NCBI GenBank assembly: GCA_016617855.1
Contig: JAECUM010001914.1
Location: 1-64,000 of the forward strand
Direction: 5' to 3'
From: Megalonaias nervosa
Lineage: Eukaryota > Mollusca > Bivalvia > Unionida > Unionidae
DNA: 64,000 nt
Positions 1 through 11,640 of the stretch are shown piece by piece. Both the position numbers and the translations under genes were made by a program. The notes beneath the pieces are model-generated. The model ran no database searches, was not told the origin of the DNA, and saw only the letters and a list, made by a program, of their open reading frames with translations. Each line of letters starts with the position of its first letter. Within the stretch, counting starts at the first letter, position 1.

Positions 1-2260
1 TTATGGAGTGAGTGTAAGCCTTAGTCAAATTAAATTTTCAATCAATATGTAAAGATCCAACCTTGCCAATGACAAACCAGTAGCGATGCGGGAACGCCAT
101 TCTGCGTCAATCAGCGCTCTTCACGAAATGTTAGCACATGTTCATCCTTGCGATTTTAAAGAAGTCGTGAGTGATCCCGAGTCAGCACCATCTACATCAA
201 GTACGAGGCCTAGAGATTCAAAGATCAGCCAAGAAGAAAATCGTTCGGTAGTTTCTGAAGATTATTTTCACATTCGACCTACTCAAAAGTGACTTCCGAA
301 ACATTTCCTGTGTGGGTCGCGTAATTAACCTCTTCCAGAATCGTGGACAAAATGCAACACATCCAGCAATTGATCGGTAAGTTTCACAATACCAATGAAC
401 ATGCCAATCCTCACACAATATACGTTTCACCACTAATCTGTGGATGGACTTCGAAGTACTGAACAATGTATCATACAGATTAACAACTTTCAAGATTAAG
501 TGTGTTTATTCCGTGCCATAATAGTGGCTGGAACTCATTGTGCGGAAAACAGTACAGCAGAATAGAAACGATCTTGAGAGAGAATTAAACACTCGGATAG
601 AGCTAAACAATGAAGAGAATCAGAACGACTTTTGCAGCAAGGGGGCATTTCCAAAGAGACCGTGTGTGGAGTTACTGAAATTAAACTGACGTGTTGGCAT
701 CTCGTTATACGTTGAAAGTATATCTTCAAGACTTCTGTAGAGCTTTCGTGTTGCTAGGACAAGATTTCCCAGACGGAAAATATGTTTACGTTTATCTTGA
801 CCAAAATAACGTCTGTGTGATTATAACTATCACATTTCTCCACAGACACGGAGATTATTGCGAGAAATATAACCAAGATTTAATAGTCGGAAGCAACATA
901 TACACTGAGGAGAGAAACTCGTGCGTGTAAAGCTTTCAGAGACTGTATTTCAGAATGAAAAGAATGTTTGCTTTACTTTATTTGCAAGCGAAAATTTGTC
1001 ATTCCAGCCTGTTAGAGCGACGTCGCATGAAATAATTAAAGAATATAATAGTACTTGCCAATCAATTAAAGCGTGCCCCACTTGTGGACATCTTATTGGA
1101 ACTAAATACAACCAAAAGTTGCACATTTATCAACGAACGGAAAATGTGACCAGGCTGTGGACTTCAACCATTATTGTTACATCAAAGGATGTGACATTGA
1201 CTGCAGGAAGTATTGAGCGAGGAATAGAAGAAGATTAAGAATAATAAACGTGTTCATTTTTTTTTTTTTTTTACTTTGAATGTTCATTAGCTACCGAAAC
1301 TCAGATCGCTATTTTTGTGTAGCTCATTCCTACTTGCAACATTGGCATTTATGAAACTTTAGGTTTCAATGTCCAACTTGTAGTGTAACTCCAGGAGGAC
1401 GAGAAAAGATTTTTCTTTTTATGACGTTTGGAGCGAACAGGAGGTATGTATTACGGGAACTGCCATCAATACTCTTCAGTCATGGTTCAAGGTATTAAAA
1501 TATTTGGCACTTTCCTACCACAGAACAGTACAAATAACAGGAAGACTCAAGTCTACGAATTTTTTTCAGACTACGGCAACTAAGTTCTGAAAATGAAGCA
1601 AGAAGCATGCAGCTATATTTGTTGGTATAAGACTCCAGTAGATAAAGCGGAATTCAATGAACAGTAGCAATCCCTAGGAAGTACGATCATGGAACAAATC
1701 AAACAGAACGAAGGAAGAAGATCGTTTGCAAAGTCGTGCTGGATTGTTTGTGGCGAATATTGGTTCTACGTACGATATTGCCTAGGACAGAATACTTGGG
1801 AGATCCAAGTCAATGTTTTCAACTCATCGATAAAGGAAAAGTCATTAAACACGGGGAAATGATATGTAAAGATTTGATTTTGGCGAAATACAAGAAAGTC
1901 GTGGAGTTTGCATCACCGGATGAGTTTGACAATGTAATCATTGCTGCTTACGACAAAGACAATGTCTGTTTAAAATTGTATTTTCTTTTGGAACCTTTAG
2001 GAGATTGAGTCCTTTTCTGACACTGATGGTTGCATGTATTTCGATAGGTATGGAAGATGTCAACTACACATTGAAGACCAACGTTTGGGAACTGGGTCAA
2101 ATGAAGATGCCAAGGATATTATTTTGTTTTATCAGGGGTGTGCCAAACAATTATAGCTACCAGTACCGGAACAAACAAGGAACACGTCATATTAAATGTA
2201 AATTTAAGGTTTGAGATTGAACTTTCGTTCCAATCAAGTGGTCAACATTTAGTTCTTACA
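1..2260 (+). pseudogene. Decayed Polinton/Maverick DNA polymerase B
   Basis: Relic of a protein-primed family-B DNA polymerase, the replicase of Polinton elements. It is broken by many stops and frameshifts, but the C-terminal landmarks lie in the right order: a motif B-like GRRSFAK at 1713-1733 followed by LDCLWR, the segment AAYDKDNVCLKLY before the active site, motif C read as DTDGCMYFDR with the catalytic DTD at 2019-2027, and a GVPNNYSYQ block at 2137-2165 that matches the GGPKNY-type region downstream of motif C. The part before about 1.5 kb is presumed to be the N-terminal and exonuclease portion, including open pieces at 691-1238, but no motif there is convincing. An ATPase and an integrase relic follow on the same strand, as in Polintons. 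The 5' end probably lies outside the window. Confidence 0.7.
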
Positions 2261-2779
2261 AGAAGCCTTAAAATCAGGACAAGATGAAGATTTACCCTTG
2301 AAAAACTTTGGACCCAGATAAAACTGTATGTTTGCAAGATCTCCAATTCATCAGCCAATCGTAGGAAATAATATATGAGATAATCTACCAGAAAAAAGTG
2401 CGATTTCCCGATTACAGCACGTTTCTGTACGTGTAGTGTTCCCTAGTGCTATTTTCACTACTATTAACATGGCTATTATACGTTGTAAGAATGAGCTAGA
2501 ATTATAAAAAAGTAAGAGCTTACGTGTCATTTTTATACTTGGAAATAGTAATGTTTATAATGTTGGTAAATTGTCAGTTCACAAATTTTGTTTGACATTT
2601 GGAATATTTTTGCTAATGATGTTACACCATGACAAATTAAACGTTTATAAAATATGTTGTGTCACTGATGGAACCGCAGAATTCTAAACACAATTGTTGT
2701 AGCTACATGCTCCTTTCTCGAAGCGACTGCTGAAAGGTCAGATCGTCAAAGTTGGAAGATACTGTGTCTTCGCCATCCC
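2261..2779. other. Polinton relic spacer, nothing recognised
   Basis: AT-rich DNA between the polymerase and ATPase relics. No reading frame or motif could be assigned. Confidence 0.4.
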
Positions 2780-3190
2780 ATTAACATTTTGATTGTTGGA
2801 TGGAGTGGTTCAGGTAAATCCGATTATTGTCAGACGTGTGATCGAACACAAATAAAAATTGTTCAATCGTCATCCAGAATGTATCGTGCGGTGTTACACA
2901 GTGTGGCAAAAAACGTATACGTTACTAAAATAAAGTCAAGGTAAATTCATTTCGTTCATAGACCATATTCCTTGCGAAGACGACGAGACTGTATACGTTT
3001 GGTCATCTTTATATTCAATGTCCTGCTAGAAAAAGACAAAGAAACCTTAAATGTTTGGTTTACACGTAATGGACGTCTTTTTAATGCAAGTATTATTAAG
3101 AGTAACCAAAATTTGTTTCAACAACGCTTTGTGCAATCAGTCTCAATATACATTATGTGGTGTTGCTTGAAAGTCTAAGAGACAAATATG
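2780..3190 (+). pseudogene. Decayed Polinton packaging ATPase (A32/FtsK-HerA type)
   Basis: Relic of the genome-packaging ATPase that pumps viral DNA into capsids. A Walker A (P-loop) reading GWSGSGKS lies at 2798-2821. The open piece at 2972-3178 carries the downstream half: a Walker B-like hydrophobic stretch, an FTR element and NASIIKSNQNLFQQ, the usual sensor region of Polinton ATPases. The two halves are in different frames and the middle is scrambled. It sits 0.5 kb after the polymerase relic and 1.1 kb before the integrase relic on the same strand, which supports one ancient Polinton. Confidence 0.65.
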
Positions 3191-4292
3191 AGTTGTGACT
3201 ATAAGCCAAATAGTTAGGACCACCTTCGCAAAATTTTGCTTATGACAAAATTACTCAGTTTCGCCACATACGAATTTTCTCATCGATTTAAAACCTCCTT
3301 CTCCAGATTATCTGAGATTTAGTACAAATTCGCTTCACTATTGGTGTCATGGTTTGGTGGGGGTCAAGCCATTTTAACGTTAAATTCATCGTTTTCGTCT
3401 GTCTATAAACAATAAAGACATAAATCACTTCTATTCTTTCAACATGACTTCCTTGCAATCTCCTGCTCCTATCAAACTGATACTTACACTGTATGCCATC
3501 ATTAGTGAAGTAAATGCATTGAGTATATAAAGATTTTCTAGCAGCAAGTCTCAAATAAGTGCTAAGATGGTTTACCTTGTCTGCACATCGGTTATTGCAA
3601 AAGTGTTATTCACATTCAACATCAAACAAAACGCTTTTCTGAACATCGAAAAGTAAAGTAGCTTTGTCACATCTGGCTGATCCAAGAATTGATACTCAAA
3701 CAAAGAAAACAAAGAAACCATTTTGAAGCCAAATGAATCTTTAGGATAGGCCACTATTTGTTTACTTTTAGAATGGAATCTTAATAACGAAGTTACAAAA
3801 AAAGAACCCCACAAAAATGACAGACCATGAAGATGAACCATGCTGCATCAAGTTCACCCTCAAAAGAGAAGAACAAAACACCCAAGAAGATAACATGTCC
3901 TGCAAGAAAGAGATGCCGTTGCTAGAGCCCGCACGTACACATGAATACCTCACTCGGTGACCATATCTTCTGAAGCTTCTTTTCCTCCGTTGATGACGAT
4001 GCCTGGAAAATTTGATTTTAGCCCAGAAATAACTGGTTGTATTACAGAGATGATGTTCACACCCTTGCCAGCAGAATTAAAACGAGAAAAGAGAAGACAG
4101 AAGGCAAACCAGAACCTATCGTAGCTGTTTAGGCACCATCTTTTCCAACTAATGCCTGTCAGACACGAAAACCATTGCAATACAAAATAATAATAAAACG
4201 AACAAAACATCATTGATTGTTGGTAAGCTTATAGTAAAACAACAAAAACCATATGATTGCACATTTAGCCTGCATTTACATAAATCATCCTC
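3191..4292 (+). other. Polinton relic, unidentified middle gene
   Basis: Stretch between the ATPase and integrase relics. The + strand gives only short broken frames, some rich in Lys, Glu and Gln around 3820-3950, such as might remain from a charged or coiled-coil viral protein. Reverse-strand open frames at 3288-4361 have no recognisable content and are taken as chance. Confidence 0.3.
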
Positions 4293-5255
4293 ATGATGCT
4301 GGCTACAGAGGAATTTAGACATTATATCGCTAAGAACAATCTCAAACGTTTGCATCTGCATGATTTACAAAACTGGTTACATAACAATCAACGTACACGT
4401 TACACAAACCAATTCGAAACATTTTTCGAGAAGTCAAACGAAAGTTGCATAAGTCGATCATCAATGGTAAGCAGCTTTAGCAAATGTCTGTCATTTAACT
4501 TCGAATAATAGATGTTACATATAATTTTTGCGTCATTGACGTGTTTTCAAAATCAAATTGGCTCGTTCCGTTGACTGCTAAAACAAGTTCAGAGTTAATG
4601 CAAGAATTAGAACTTTTCTTGAAACAAGCCACCAGCAAAATAAGCAATAGACAAATGCACGTAATCTCTAAAGTAGCTTTTAAAATAGAACGGAGAAACT
4701 ATACGTTCATTTTTTAACAACCTAAACTCTTGAAACAAGAAGTAGTGTTGTCGATCGGTTTGAAAGAAACTTCAAAGAACATTGTGGAAATATTTTATAA
4801 ATTGGCATACCCTGAAACTCATAGACGTGTTCCGTTGTTTAGGCAAAGCTTACAATCAGTCTTAGTATCGTAGCATCGGATGCGATCCAGAAGAAATTAA
4901 ATTACAAAAAGAAATGATGGATCTCGATCGGTTGTTTGGAACGTCAAAGATTAGAAAAGACCAGAAAAAGAAAAAAGTGTTAAATACTGGAGATTGTGTT
5001 CGTATTGGAAAAACAAAATGTATTTTTGACAAAGGTTATTCAGTCAGCTGGACAACATAATTGTTTTATGTCACAGGACAAGCGAGTGAACGCAATCGTC
5101 CTGGCTATAAGTTCGAAGATCTAAACAAAGAAGTGTTAAAATGAACTTGTACTTGCCCGAATTACAACGAGTGATCAAGAAAGAAGATTTGTATGATATC
5201 GAAAACACTTCCGAATACATAAAGTGGAAAACCATCAACTTCAATAAATGAGAAT
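4293..5255 (+). pseudogene. Decayed Polinton integrase (rve core plus chromodomain)
   Basis: Relic of the retroviral-type integrase of Polintons. The N-terminal part is open from 4293 to 4508. The catalytic core follows with VIDVFSKSNWLVPL (about 4528-4570). Around 4750-4860 the FER element and the region before YRSIGC are spread over several frames. The C-terminal part keeps TGDCVRIGKTK and FDKGYS (about 4985-5045), then MNLYLPELQRVIKKEDLY (5141-5200) and a remnant of a chromodomain (YIKWK). Stops and frameshifts abound, so it is non-functional. A second copy of the C-terminal half lies at 16.8-17.0 kb. Confidence 0.75.
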
Positions 5256-5369
5256 TTGTTAGAAAGCATATCCACTCACTTGTGATTCTAGGACTGATAT
5301 TTCACAAGTCATCAATAATAAAAAAGAACGAAACATTACCAGCATGCCTTTAAATACAGCTGCGTCTCC

Positions 5370-5810
5370 GTCTTAGAGTTCATCTTTCAAAGAACTATAA
5401 AAGCAGCTCCTGTAGGTGTCGTGTGGTGAACGTGTCATTAAAAGTCAAATCGTCTTCAATTGCCAAATCTTCGTGAGGTATTGTGGCAATTGAGCTGCGA
5501 GTTGAAATCTGAGTTTGCAACAAGGAGACAAATAATTGTAGGCCATTTTACTCTGTAGTTGTATAGGTTCACAGTCCTTCGGTGAAAAATTCCGAGAGTA
5601 GCAATAACAACGGTAACGTCGTCACCAGCACCAGTCAAAACTCTTTCAATCACAGCTACGGCGCTCTTCTAGAACCCTCTTTGTGCACTTTGATGTCGTC
5701 AAGTACAACTGTATGGGAAACACATATTTTCTCTTGCTCGGATTCATTCCTTTCAAAATGGATTCTGCCATAACTGCTTGTGATGAAGAAGGAAACACTT
5801 GTCACGTTAA
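5370..5810 (+). pseudogene. Polinton structural-block relic, copy A
   Basis: Unidentified Polinton-associated segment. It aligns by eye with 17150-18050: both hold a stretch of the type acaa..aa....gg.cattttact, then an Asn/Ser-rich tract, then an ATG-GAT-TCT-GC start (5757 and 18001) about equally far downstream. The shared layout shows both are copies of one viral gene block, probably near the capsid genes. The protein family is not identified. Confidence 0.4.
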
Positions 5811-5939
5811 CTGAGAATTTGTACATCCTTGATATCTTCTTGTCAGTAAATCGTACTGGACAGTGTTAATATTAGTACAAATGGGGATCTGGAACAAAAA
5901 CGCCATTGTTTCATTTACATTTTCGAAAAAGATTCTCCA

Positions 5940-6500
5940 TTGAATTGTAACTGCGTATAGAGGAGTAGCTCAACAACAAGGACATGTTTTAGGAGATATG
6001 TTAAAACAAGCTATTTGCACAGTAGGGTCCAGCTTAAAACAGAGTGACTCAAGGATTTCAGGCTTTAAAAGATGCAAAACGTACTTATCGGTAAATTAAG
6101 TCCTAAAGATGTTTTCAAGAAAGCAGAAAATAATGTGTTGTTCAGACATAAAAATAAATTTTAGGTCGTTGAGACACACCTATAAACTCTTATACTTCTG
6201 TCGAAGGTGTTTTTCCTCTTCTACGAGACAGCAAGGACAAGGGAGATTTTCATAAGGTGTCATTGTTGTCTACCTAATACCCTATCTAGTTTGAAATCAA
6301 CGGACAAAACCGAATATTTCATCCATCCGAAAACAGATACTTGTACCTAAAAGCCAAACTTCTCAAAACAGACAATACCAATCTAGAGTACTTATCGTCA
6401 ACATTTCATGCATTCGCTGTTCAGCGAACTGGATTTGTACTTGAACAGCAGACATAAAACGAGTGCGTTCCTGAAAATCATATGATGATTTGCAGTCGTA
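5940..6500 (+). pseudogene. Polinton capsid-region relic, copy A
   Basis: Two pieces of Polinton structural genes. At about 5950-6050 the frame reads AYRGVAQQQGHVLG, the start typical of the small hydrophobic protein often found before the capsid gene. At about 6295-6440 FEINGQNRIFHPSENRYLYL and the following residues match the beta-rich N-terminal region of the F54H12.2-type (jelly-roll capsid-like) Polinton protein. Stops and frameshifts separate them. The same pair, in the same order, occurs at 18.2-19.1 kb. Confidence 0.55.
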
Positions 6501-8735
6501 CCAGGGAATGCATATACTTAACTAATCACATAAATAGCTAAAACATGACGTGTATGTTCTTTCCTTTCAATCCAAATTTTTTTTCGGAACGTTGTATTTG
6601 GACCGAATATGTTTCACGACATTCCATTTGACCACCGCTTTGGCATAGGTGACAAGCTATTAACAGATCATAAATAGTTATATTTATAGTATTCACCATT
6701 AATATGTGACAGATACAACCGTTATGTGAAACAAGACTAATTTTTTTATCTGTTTTGTCACGAATAATGAAAATATGGTGTTAATATCATTAAAGTCCAA
6801 CAGGTTTCCTCGGGAATTTGCGTAAATTCCGTACTGACGAAAACTAAGTAATACCGTACACCTCTACAAATTTACATATACTATAAATCGCTGAAAAGTT
6901 GTTGCTGTAAAGAGCTATTAGTCTAACTTGCTAATTTACTTGATATCAAGAGGTTATAGCTTTGAATTCCTCATCATTGGGACTGAATCAAATATTCCAA
7001 AATATATACCAGATGTTGTACAGGTATACTATACAGTGAGTAATCTATGTACAAATTATCTTGAAATGTGATGCTTTCTGCAAATCATTCATGCTTGTAG
7101 TATGTAAATTTCAAATAAATTAAACACATACATGTGTCATTTTTTATCACTCTGAGATGTACAGAGCAATTGCTACACAGAGTGTAACTTTCATTGGAGT
7201 GAATGGATGAACATAGATGATATATCTATATTATTCTGCCCAAACACTGAGACCGTATTAATATTTGATTAATTGCAATAGGATGTATCGGATTTTTAGT
7301 TACAAAGACTCCACTGTTTTGTAGTTGCAGAGCATTTCTCTTTAATTTAAAGCTTTTAAAACCATTTATTTTAATTAATGCAGCTTCTTGGTCTGCATCA
7401 ACCATTGATTCTGTTCAGCCCGGAACTTTCATCTGAAAATGGAATGGTTAGTTTTTGAAATTGCGTTTCTTGACTTAATTAAATCACCAGTACGATAATT
7501 TAAACACCCCGATGCCTTCGTTAAATGCAGAAAGTCGTATATTCCAAATCATTTGAATAGATTGATGTTTGAACGATGTTGGTCCTAAACATCGTTGGGT
7601 TCCATTAAAACCAAGCTTTATTGACGAATCATCACATAATGAGCCATGTATTTTCTCTCTCAAACTGATATACCCTACCATATGCCACACGCGGAAAAAT
7701 TAATGTGATGTTGGTTGGCGACATCTGTGGGTCAACCGATTTCAGTGGAAAGCTGGAACACAAGATTTGATGATGTCACCGTTATAAATATAAGAGGACA
7801 GCACCACTCTATGTCGGATTGTCTTCAGCCCAAGTTCGCACTTCAGTGTATATTCCAGAGCCCTAGCTGATTACCATTATTCAGCAGAGAGTTATGTGCA
7901 TCAAATGAACTCGTTTTCTTCTCAGATCCGCTTAAAAAAGCAGGCTCTCCTCTCTTCATTTCCTCTCGAATCAGTTTGTACGCCACGTGTGAATGTTGTT
8001 ACTAGATTAGTCACTAATGGAATTTGTCGAACACATCGTATCACTACTTCTGGAGCACTCCGAAAAAAAAGATCAGAATTACTAGCGACTTTGTTGACTG
8101 AATAAAGAAGTGGCACCTCTTAATTCTTAACTGAATATTTGAACGTCGTTTAAATCTACCATCTTGATTATTTCTAAAACGGTTTATGTCAGATAGCCTT
8201 TTAAACAAATCATTACCTTCCTTCAAAACTTTAGTTAGATTGGAAGAATAGTGAAATTTATGATAAACGTCGGCACTGGGCTTTACGTTACCTGTACTAT
8301 TTGTTTCACCGTCAGCTGAGATCATGAAATCTGACAGGAGTACTGACCAACCTTAGATTTTAATAGCATAAAAAGTTAGGCGACGAAACCGTATTAGAAT
8401 GTGCTGAAGTTTATTTTTTCAAAGGCAATGCCCACCACCGGTACCTTCCACCCATGCATATTGATAGGTACATAAAATGTACGTTCTTTCTATAACATCT
8501 TATCGTGCAATCTAATTTGGATTCCCAACGAGTGTCTGAAATGTAAATTGCGTATGAAACTTCTTTCTTTGCAAGGGGAAACGTACGATGCAGTTTTTGT
8601 CATAAAGTGTATATCAAATACAGACTTAGGTTGAAAAGGAAGGTAATGTAATGGAAGGAGCTCGTAGGTGTCTGCTGGATTAATAGGGTTATGTAGCGGT
8701 AGTAGCTTCAAAATTATGAACCATTTTTCTATACC
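6501..8735. other. No recognisable gene
   Basis: AT-rich DNA after the first Polinton relic. Short open frames (7484-7690 -, 7896-8105 +, 8044-8325 -) overlap on opposite strands and match nothing I know. The element's right end could lie here, but no terminal repeat was found. Confidence 0.4.
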
Positions 8736-8752
8736 TTGAAAACATTCTTCTT

Positions 8753-9109
8753 TCAGAAAGAATATGAGGAAGAGAAAAAGAAGACTGACCCATTACGAAG
8801 AGTTCTGCGTGAACTGTTACACAGGAATGACACTTTAGATGGTAGCCTTAAAAACATTAAAGCCGGGTTGCTTGAAATTGTGAGCAGGAAAGATAACAGT
8901 GGCATGTCTTCAACAGAATATAAGCTGCAACAAGAATTAAATGCTGTTTGTATGGATAATGACACGTCAAGAAAGCCCACAATAAAAGGATTCATAGCAG
9001 GCAGAGAAGAACGTCTAAATGAATGCGAGAAAGTTTGGAAACTGCCTTGTATATTTTCAGTGAAAGACATGGGATGTTGTAAGTCTCAGACGAATAGCAC
9101 ACGCGTCTA
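8753..9109 (+). CDS. Candidate exon or gene fragment, Lys/Glu-rich
   Basis: An open stretch of about 118 codons preceded by a good acceptor-like sequence (cattcttctttcag ending at 8757). The product begins EYEEEKKK and continues as a charged, probably helical segment, then a Cys-containing tail. No family is recognised. An opposite-strand frame of similar length (8753-9070) is its mirror and was discarded because it lacks a splice context. It could be a terminal exon, a retrocopy fragment or chance. Confidence 0.25.
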
Positions 9110-9110
9110 A

Positions 9111-9770
9111 CAGGAACGTGCCAGCTACCGATGCAAAGGAACCTTTAGAAATCTGAGTGAAAATAATTGATGGATAGTTGGATAAAGGGATACCCTTGTT
9201 CGACCATTTTCTACTCCATAGCAACGTTATTTAACCATTCCAATAAACTGAGCGACCATTCAGTTGTGTAGTTCGAACGCTTTTATCATTCATGTAATAT
9301 TTATATTTTCTATAAGTTTTAAAAGATATGATTGCCCCAAAGAGTAACATCTGCTCAAAACTTTAAACTCGTTTGTATACTGTTGATTTGGGGTATTTTA
9401 ATAAATTTGTCATAGCGTGTGTACATATTTATGTTAAAACTTTCTAATATGCACACTACAGCAATGACAGATAAGAAAACTTTGGAAATATGTAGAATTT
9501 GTTTTTCTTATAGAAAATATATACGACTATTTATTATCGAGCCTCAGAACAGTGAAAATAAAATGGGCAAATTTGTTTCTGACATCGAGACAAACTTTGT
9601 CAAAACGTTTAACCACACTCCACAGTATTTAGTTATAATTAGGACAATACAAAATTACTGTTAAAGGTAAGGAACATTGTATATCTATTCTGCTTACAAA
9701 ACCTCTCCACATAATGGTGACGATCGTGTAGTAACTGGTTTTATACAATCTTTTCTCAACTCGTAATCAT
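9111..9770. other. No recognisable gene
   Basis: Non-coding stretch before the LINE 3' end. An 81-codon open frame at 9419-9664 has no known match. Confidence 0.4.
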
Positions 9771-9774
9771 CATC

Positions 9775-11640
9775 GAGGTCGTTGGGGCACCACAGTTGAC
9801 TTTACAACCAATTCTCTCCATCCTTCCATGTTCTCTACTGCCCTTTGGGAATTTTCAAATCCCATGCCGGTCCACACCTTAATGTTGTCTTCGCACCCTC
9901 AAACTGTGCCTTGCAAGATTGTTTTTGCCAGTCCAGATGATCTTGAGACATGACCGTACCACTTCAGTTTGCGCTTTTTTACAGTGGTCAAGAGGTCTTC
10001 ATGGGATCCGATGGCTCATTGGATCCTGTTGTGGACTTCTTCATTGGTTACATGGTCAATGTATGAGATGCCCAAGATCTTGCGGTAGCATCTCATTTCG
10101 AGGGTTTGAATCCTTCTTTGTAGATCTGATGTGAAAGTTCATGTTTCACAAGCATACAGAAAGAAGGATATGACAATTGAGCGCATCAGCCTTATTTTGG
10201 AATCAAAAGCAATGTTGGTAACTTTCCATATTGGTCTCAATTTTGTTATTGCTGCTGATGTCTGGGCAATCTTGCAAAGTAGTTCTGGTATGGAGCCCTC
10301 ATCTGTGATAATTGATCCCAAGTACTTGAAGCTTGTGACTCTTTCCAGCTTCTGTCCACTGACCTTTATTTCTGCACTGATGCCATTGGTGTTGTCTGTC
10401 GTTTTCATCTTCTGCTAAACCATCAATATCATCTGCGAAGCGAAGGTTGGTGATTGTTCTTCCTCCGATGCTGACAGTGCCCTTGTGGTCATGCAAGGAA
10501 TCCTCCATGATCCTTTCCAGGAAAATGTTGAAGAGTGTAGGTGACAGTATACATCCCTGTCTGACTGCAACTGTTGTTCGAAACCAAAGTCCTCTGCTGC
10601 CATGGATGAGGACAGCACTGGTGGCTTTGTAATAGAGGAGTACAACAACCTGCACCAGGTCTGAGATGTTATACTCCCTTATAGTTGCCCCAAAGGCTGC
10701 ATGCCATACCCAATCAAGCATGTTTGAAATCTATAAAGACATGGTATAGACTCTGCTGATGCTGGAGGTATTTCTTGATGAGGACAGCACTGGTGGCTTT
10801 GTCATAGAGGTGCTCAACAACCTGCACCAGGTTTGAGCTGATGTTGTACTTCCTCATAGTTGCCCATAAGGCTGCATGCCATATCCTATCAAATGCCTTT
10901 TTGAAATCTATAAAGACGTGGTATAGATTCTGCTGGTGCTGAAGGTATTTCTCGCAAAGGAGTCTGATATTGAAGATTTGTTCTGTGGTGCTTCTTCCTG
11001 CTCGGAAGCCTGCCTGCTCTTCAGCAATAATTTTCTCTGCTTGAGGCTTTAGTCTGTTGAGAATTATCTTCAGCATGACTTTGCTCGGGTGACTGATCAA
11101 ACTGATGGTTCTGTAGTTTTGGCATAGCTGTAGGTTTTCTTTCTTGGGGAGCACGATGACCAAGGATTGAGTCCATGTGGTGGGTCATTCTCCTGTCTGC
11201 CATATCTTGTCGCAGATTGTTGTTAGGACTGTGACTATCTCTTCTCCTCCTGCTTGAATGAGCTCTGCTGGTATGTTGTCAATGCCGGCTGACTATCCTT
11301 AGTGACCCAACTGCAATTTCTACTTCTTCAAGAAGAATGAGGTTGTCATCAATTTCTTCTGCCTGAGGGCAATTTAGTACTGCTCGATCTTCTTGGGTCT
11401 TACAACTGTACAAGTCTCAACAGTATTCTGTCCATCGCTTGAGGATCTCTTGATCTTCTGTGAGGCATTTTCCTGATTTGTCTTGGATGGTGGTAGTTTT
11501 CCCTTGTTTATGGGTTGTGAAATCTTTCACCCGCTGATATGCCATTTTGCTGTCATTTCTACTCAGACTGTCTTCGATTTTGCAGCATTGTCTCTCTATC
11601 CAGGATTCTCAACTATATGTGCTAATAAATGTATTTGCGC
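9775..11640 (-). mobile_element. RTE-like non-LTR retrotransposon, 5'-truncated and inactive
   Basis: Degenerate endonuclease-reverse transcriptase ORF read from 11.64 kb down to 9.78 kb. Visible in order: the linker before RT (about 11.6-11.2 kb), RT motifs including QNYRTISLISHPSKVMLK, AEEQAGFRAGRSTTEQIFNI and FIDFKKAFDRIWHAALW (11163-10800), VRQGCILSPTLFNIFLERIM and LRFADDIDGLA with the catalytic ADD (about 10570-10420), SFKYLGSIITDEGS (about 10320), and the C-terminal SRSSGLAKTI-type tail to about 9780. At least four frameshifts or stops and an internal duplication inactivate it. RTE-like is my best clade guess; CR1-like is the alternative. Confidence 0.8.
10611..10930. repeat. Internal tandem duplication inside the LINE RT
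   Basis: The stretch at about 10605-10760 recurs at about 10775-10930: 'gaggacagcactggtggctt' appears at 10600s and 10778, followed in both by the same run to 'tctataaagac'. The unit is about 170 bp and duplicates the RT segment around the KAFDR box, so it arose after the element lost function. Confidence 0.7.

Noticed and set aside
9919..10632. + strand open frames over the LINE
   Set aside because: They are antisense to clear RT motifs on the - strand.
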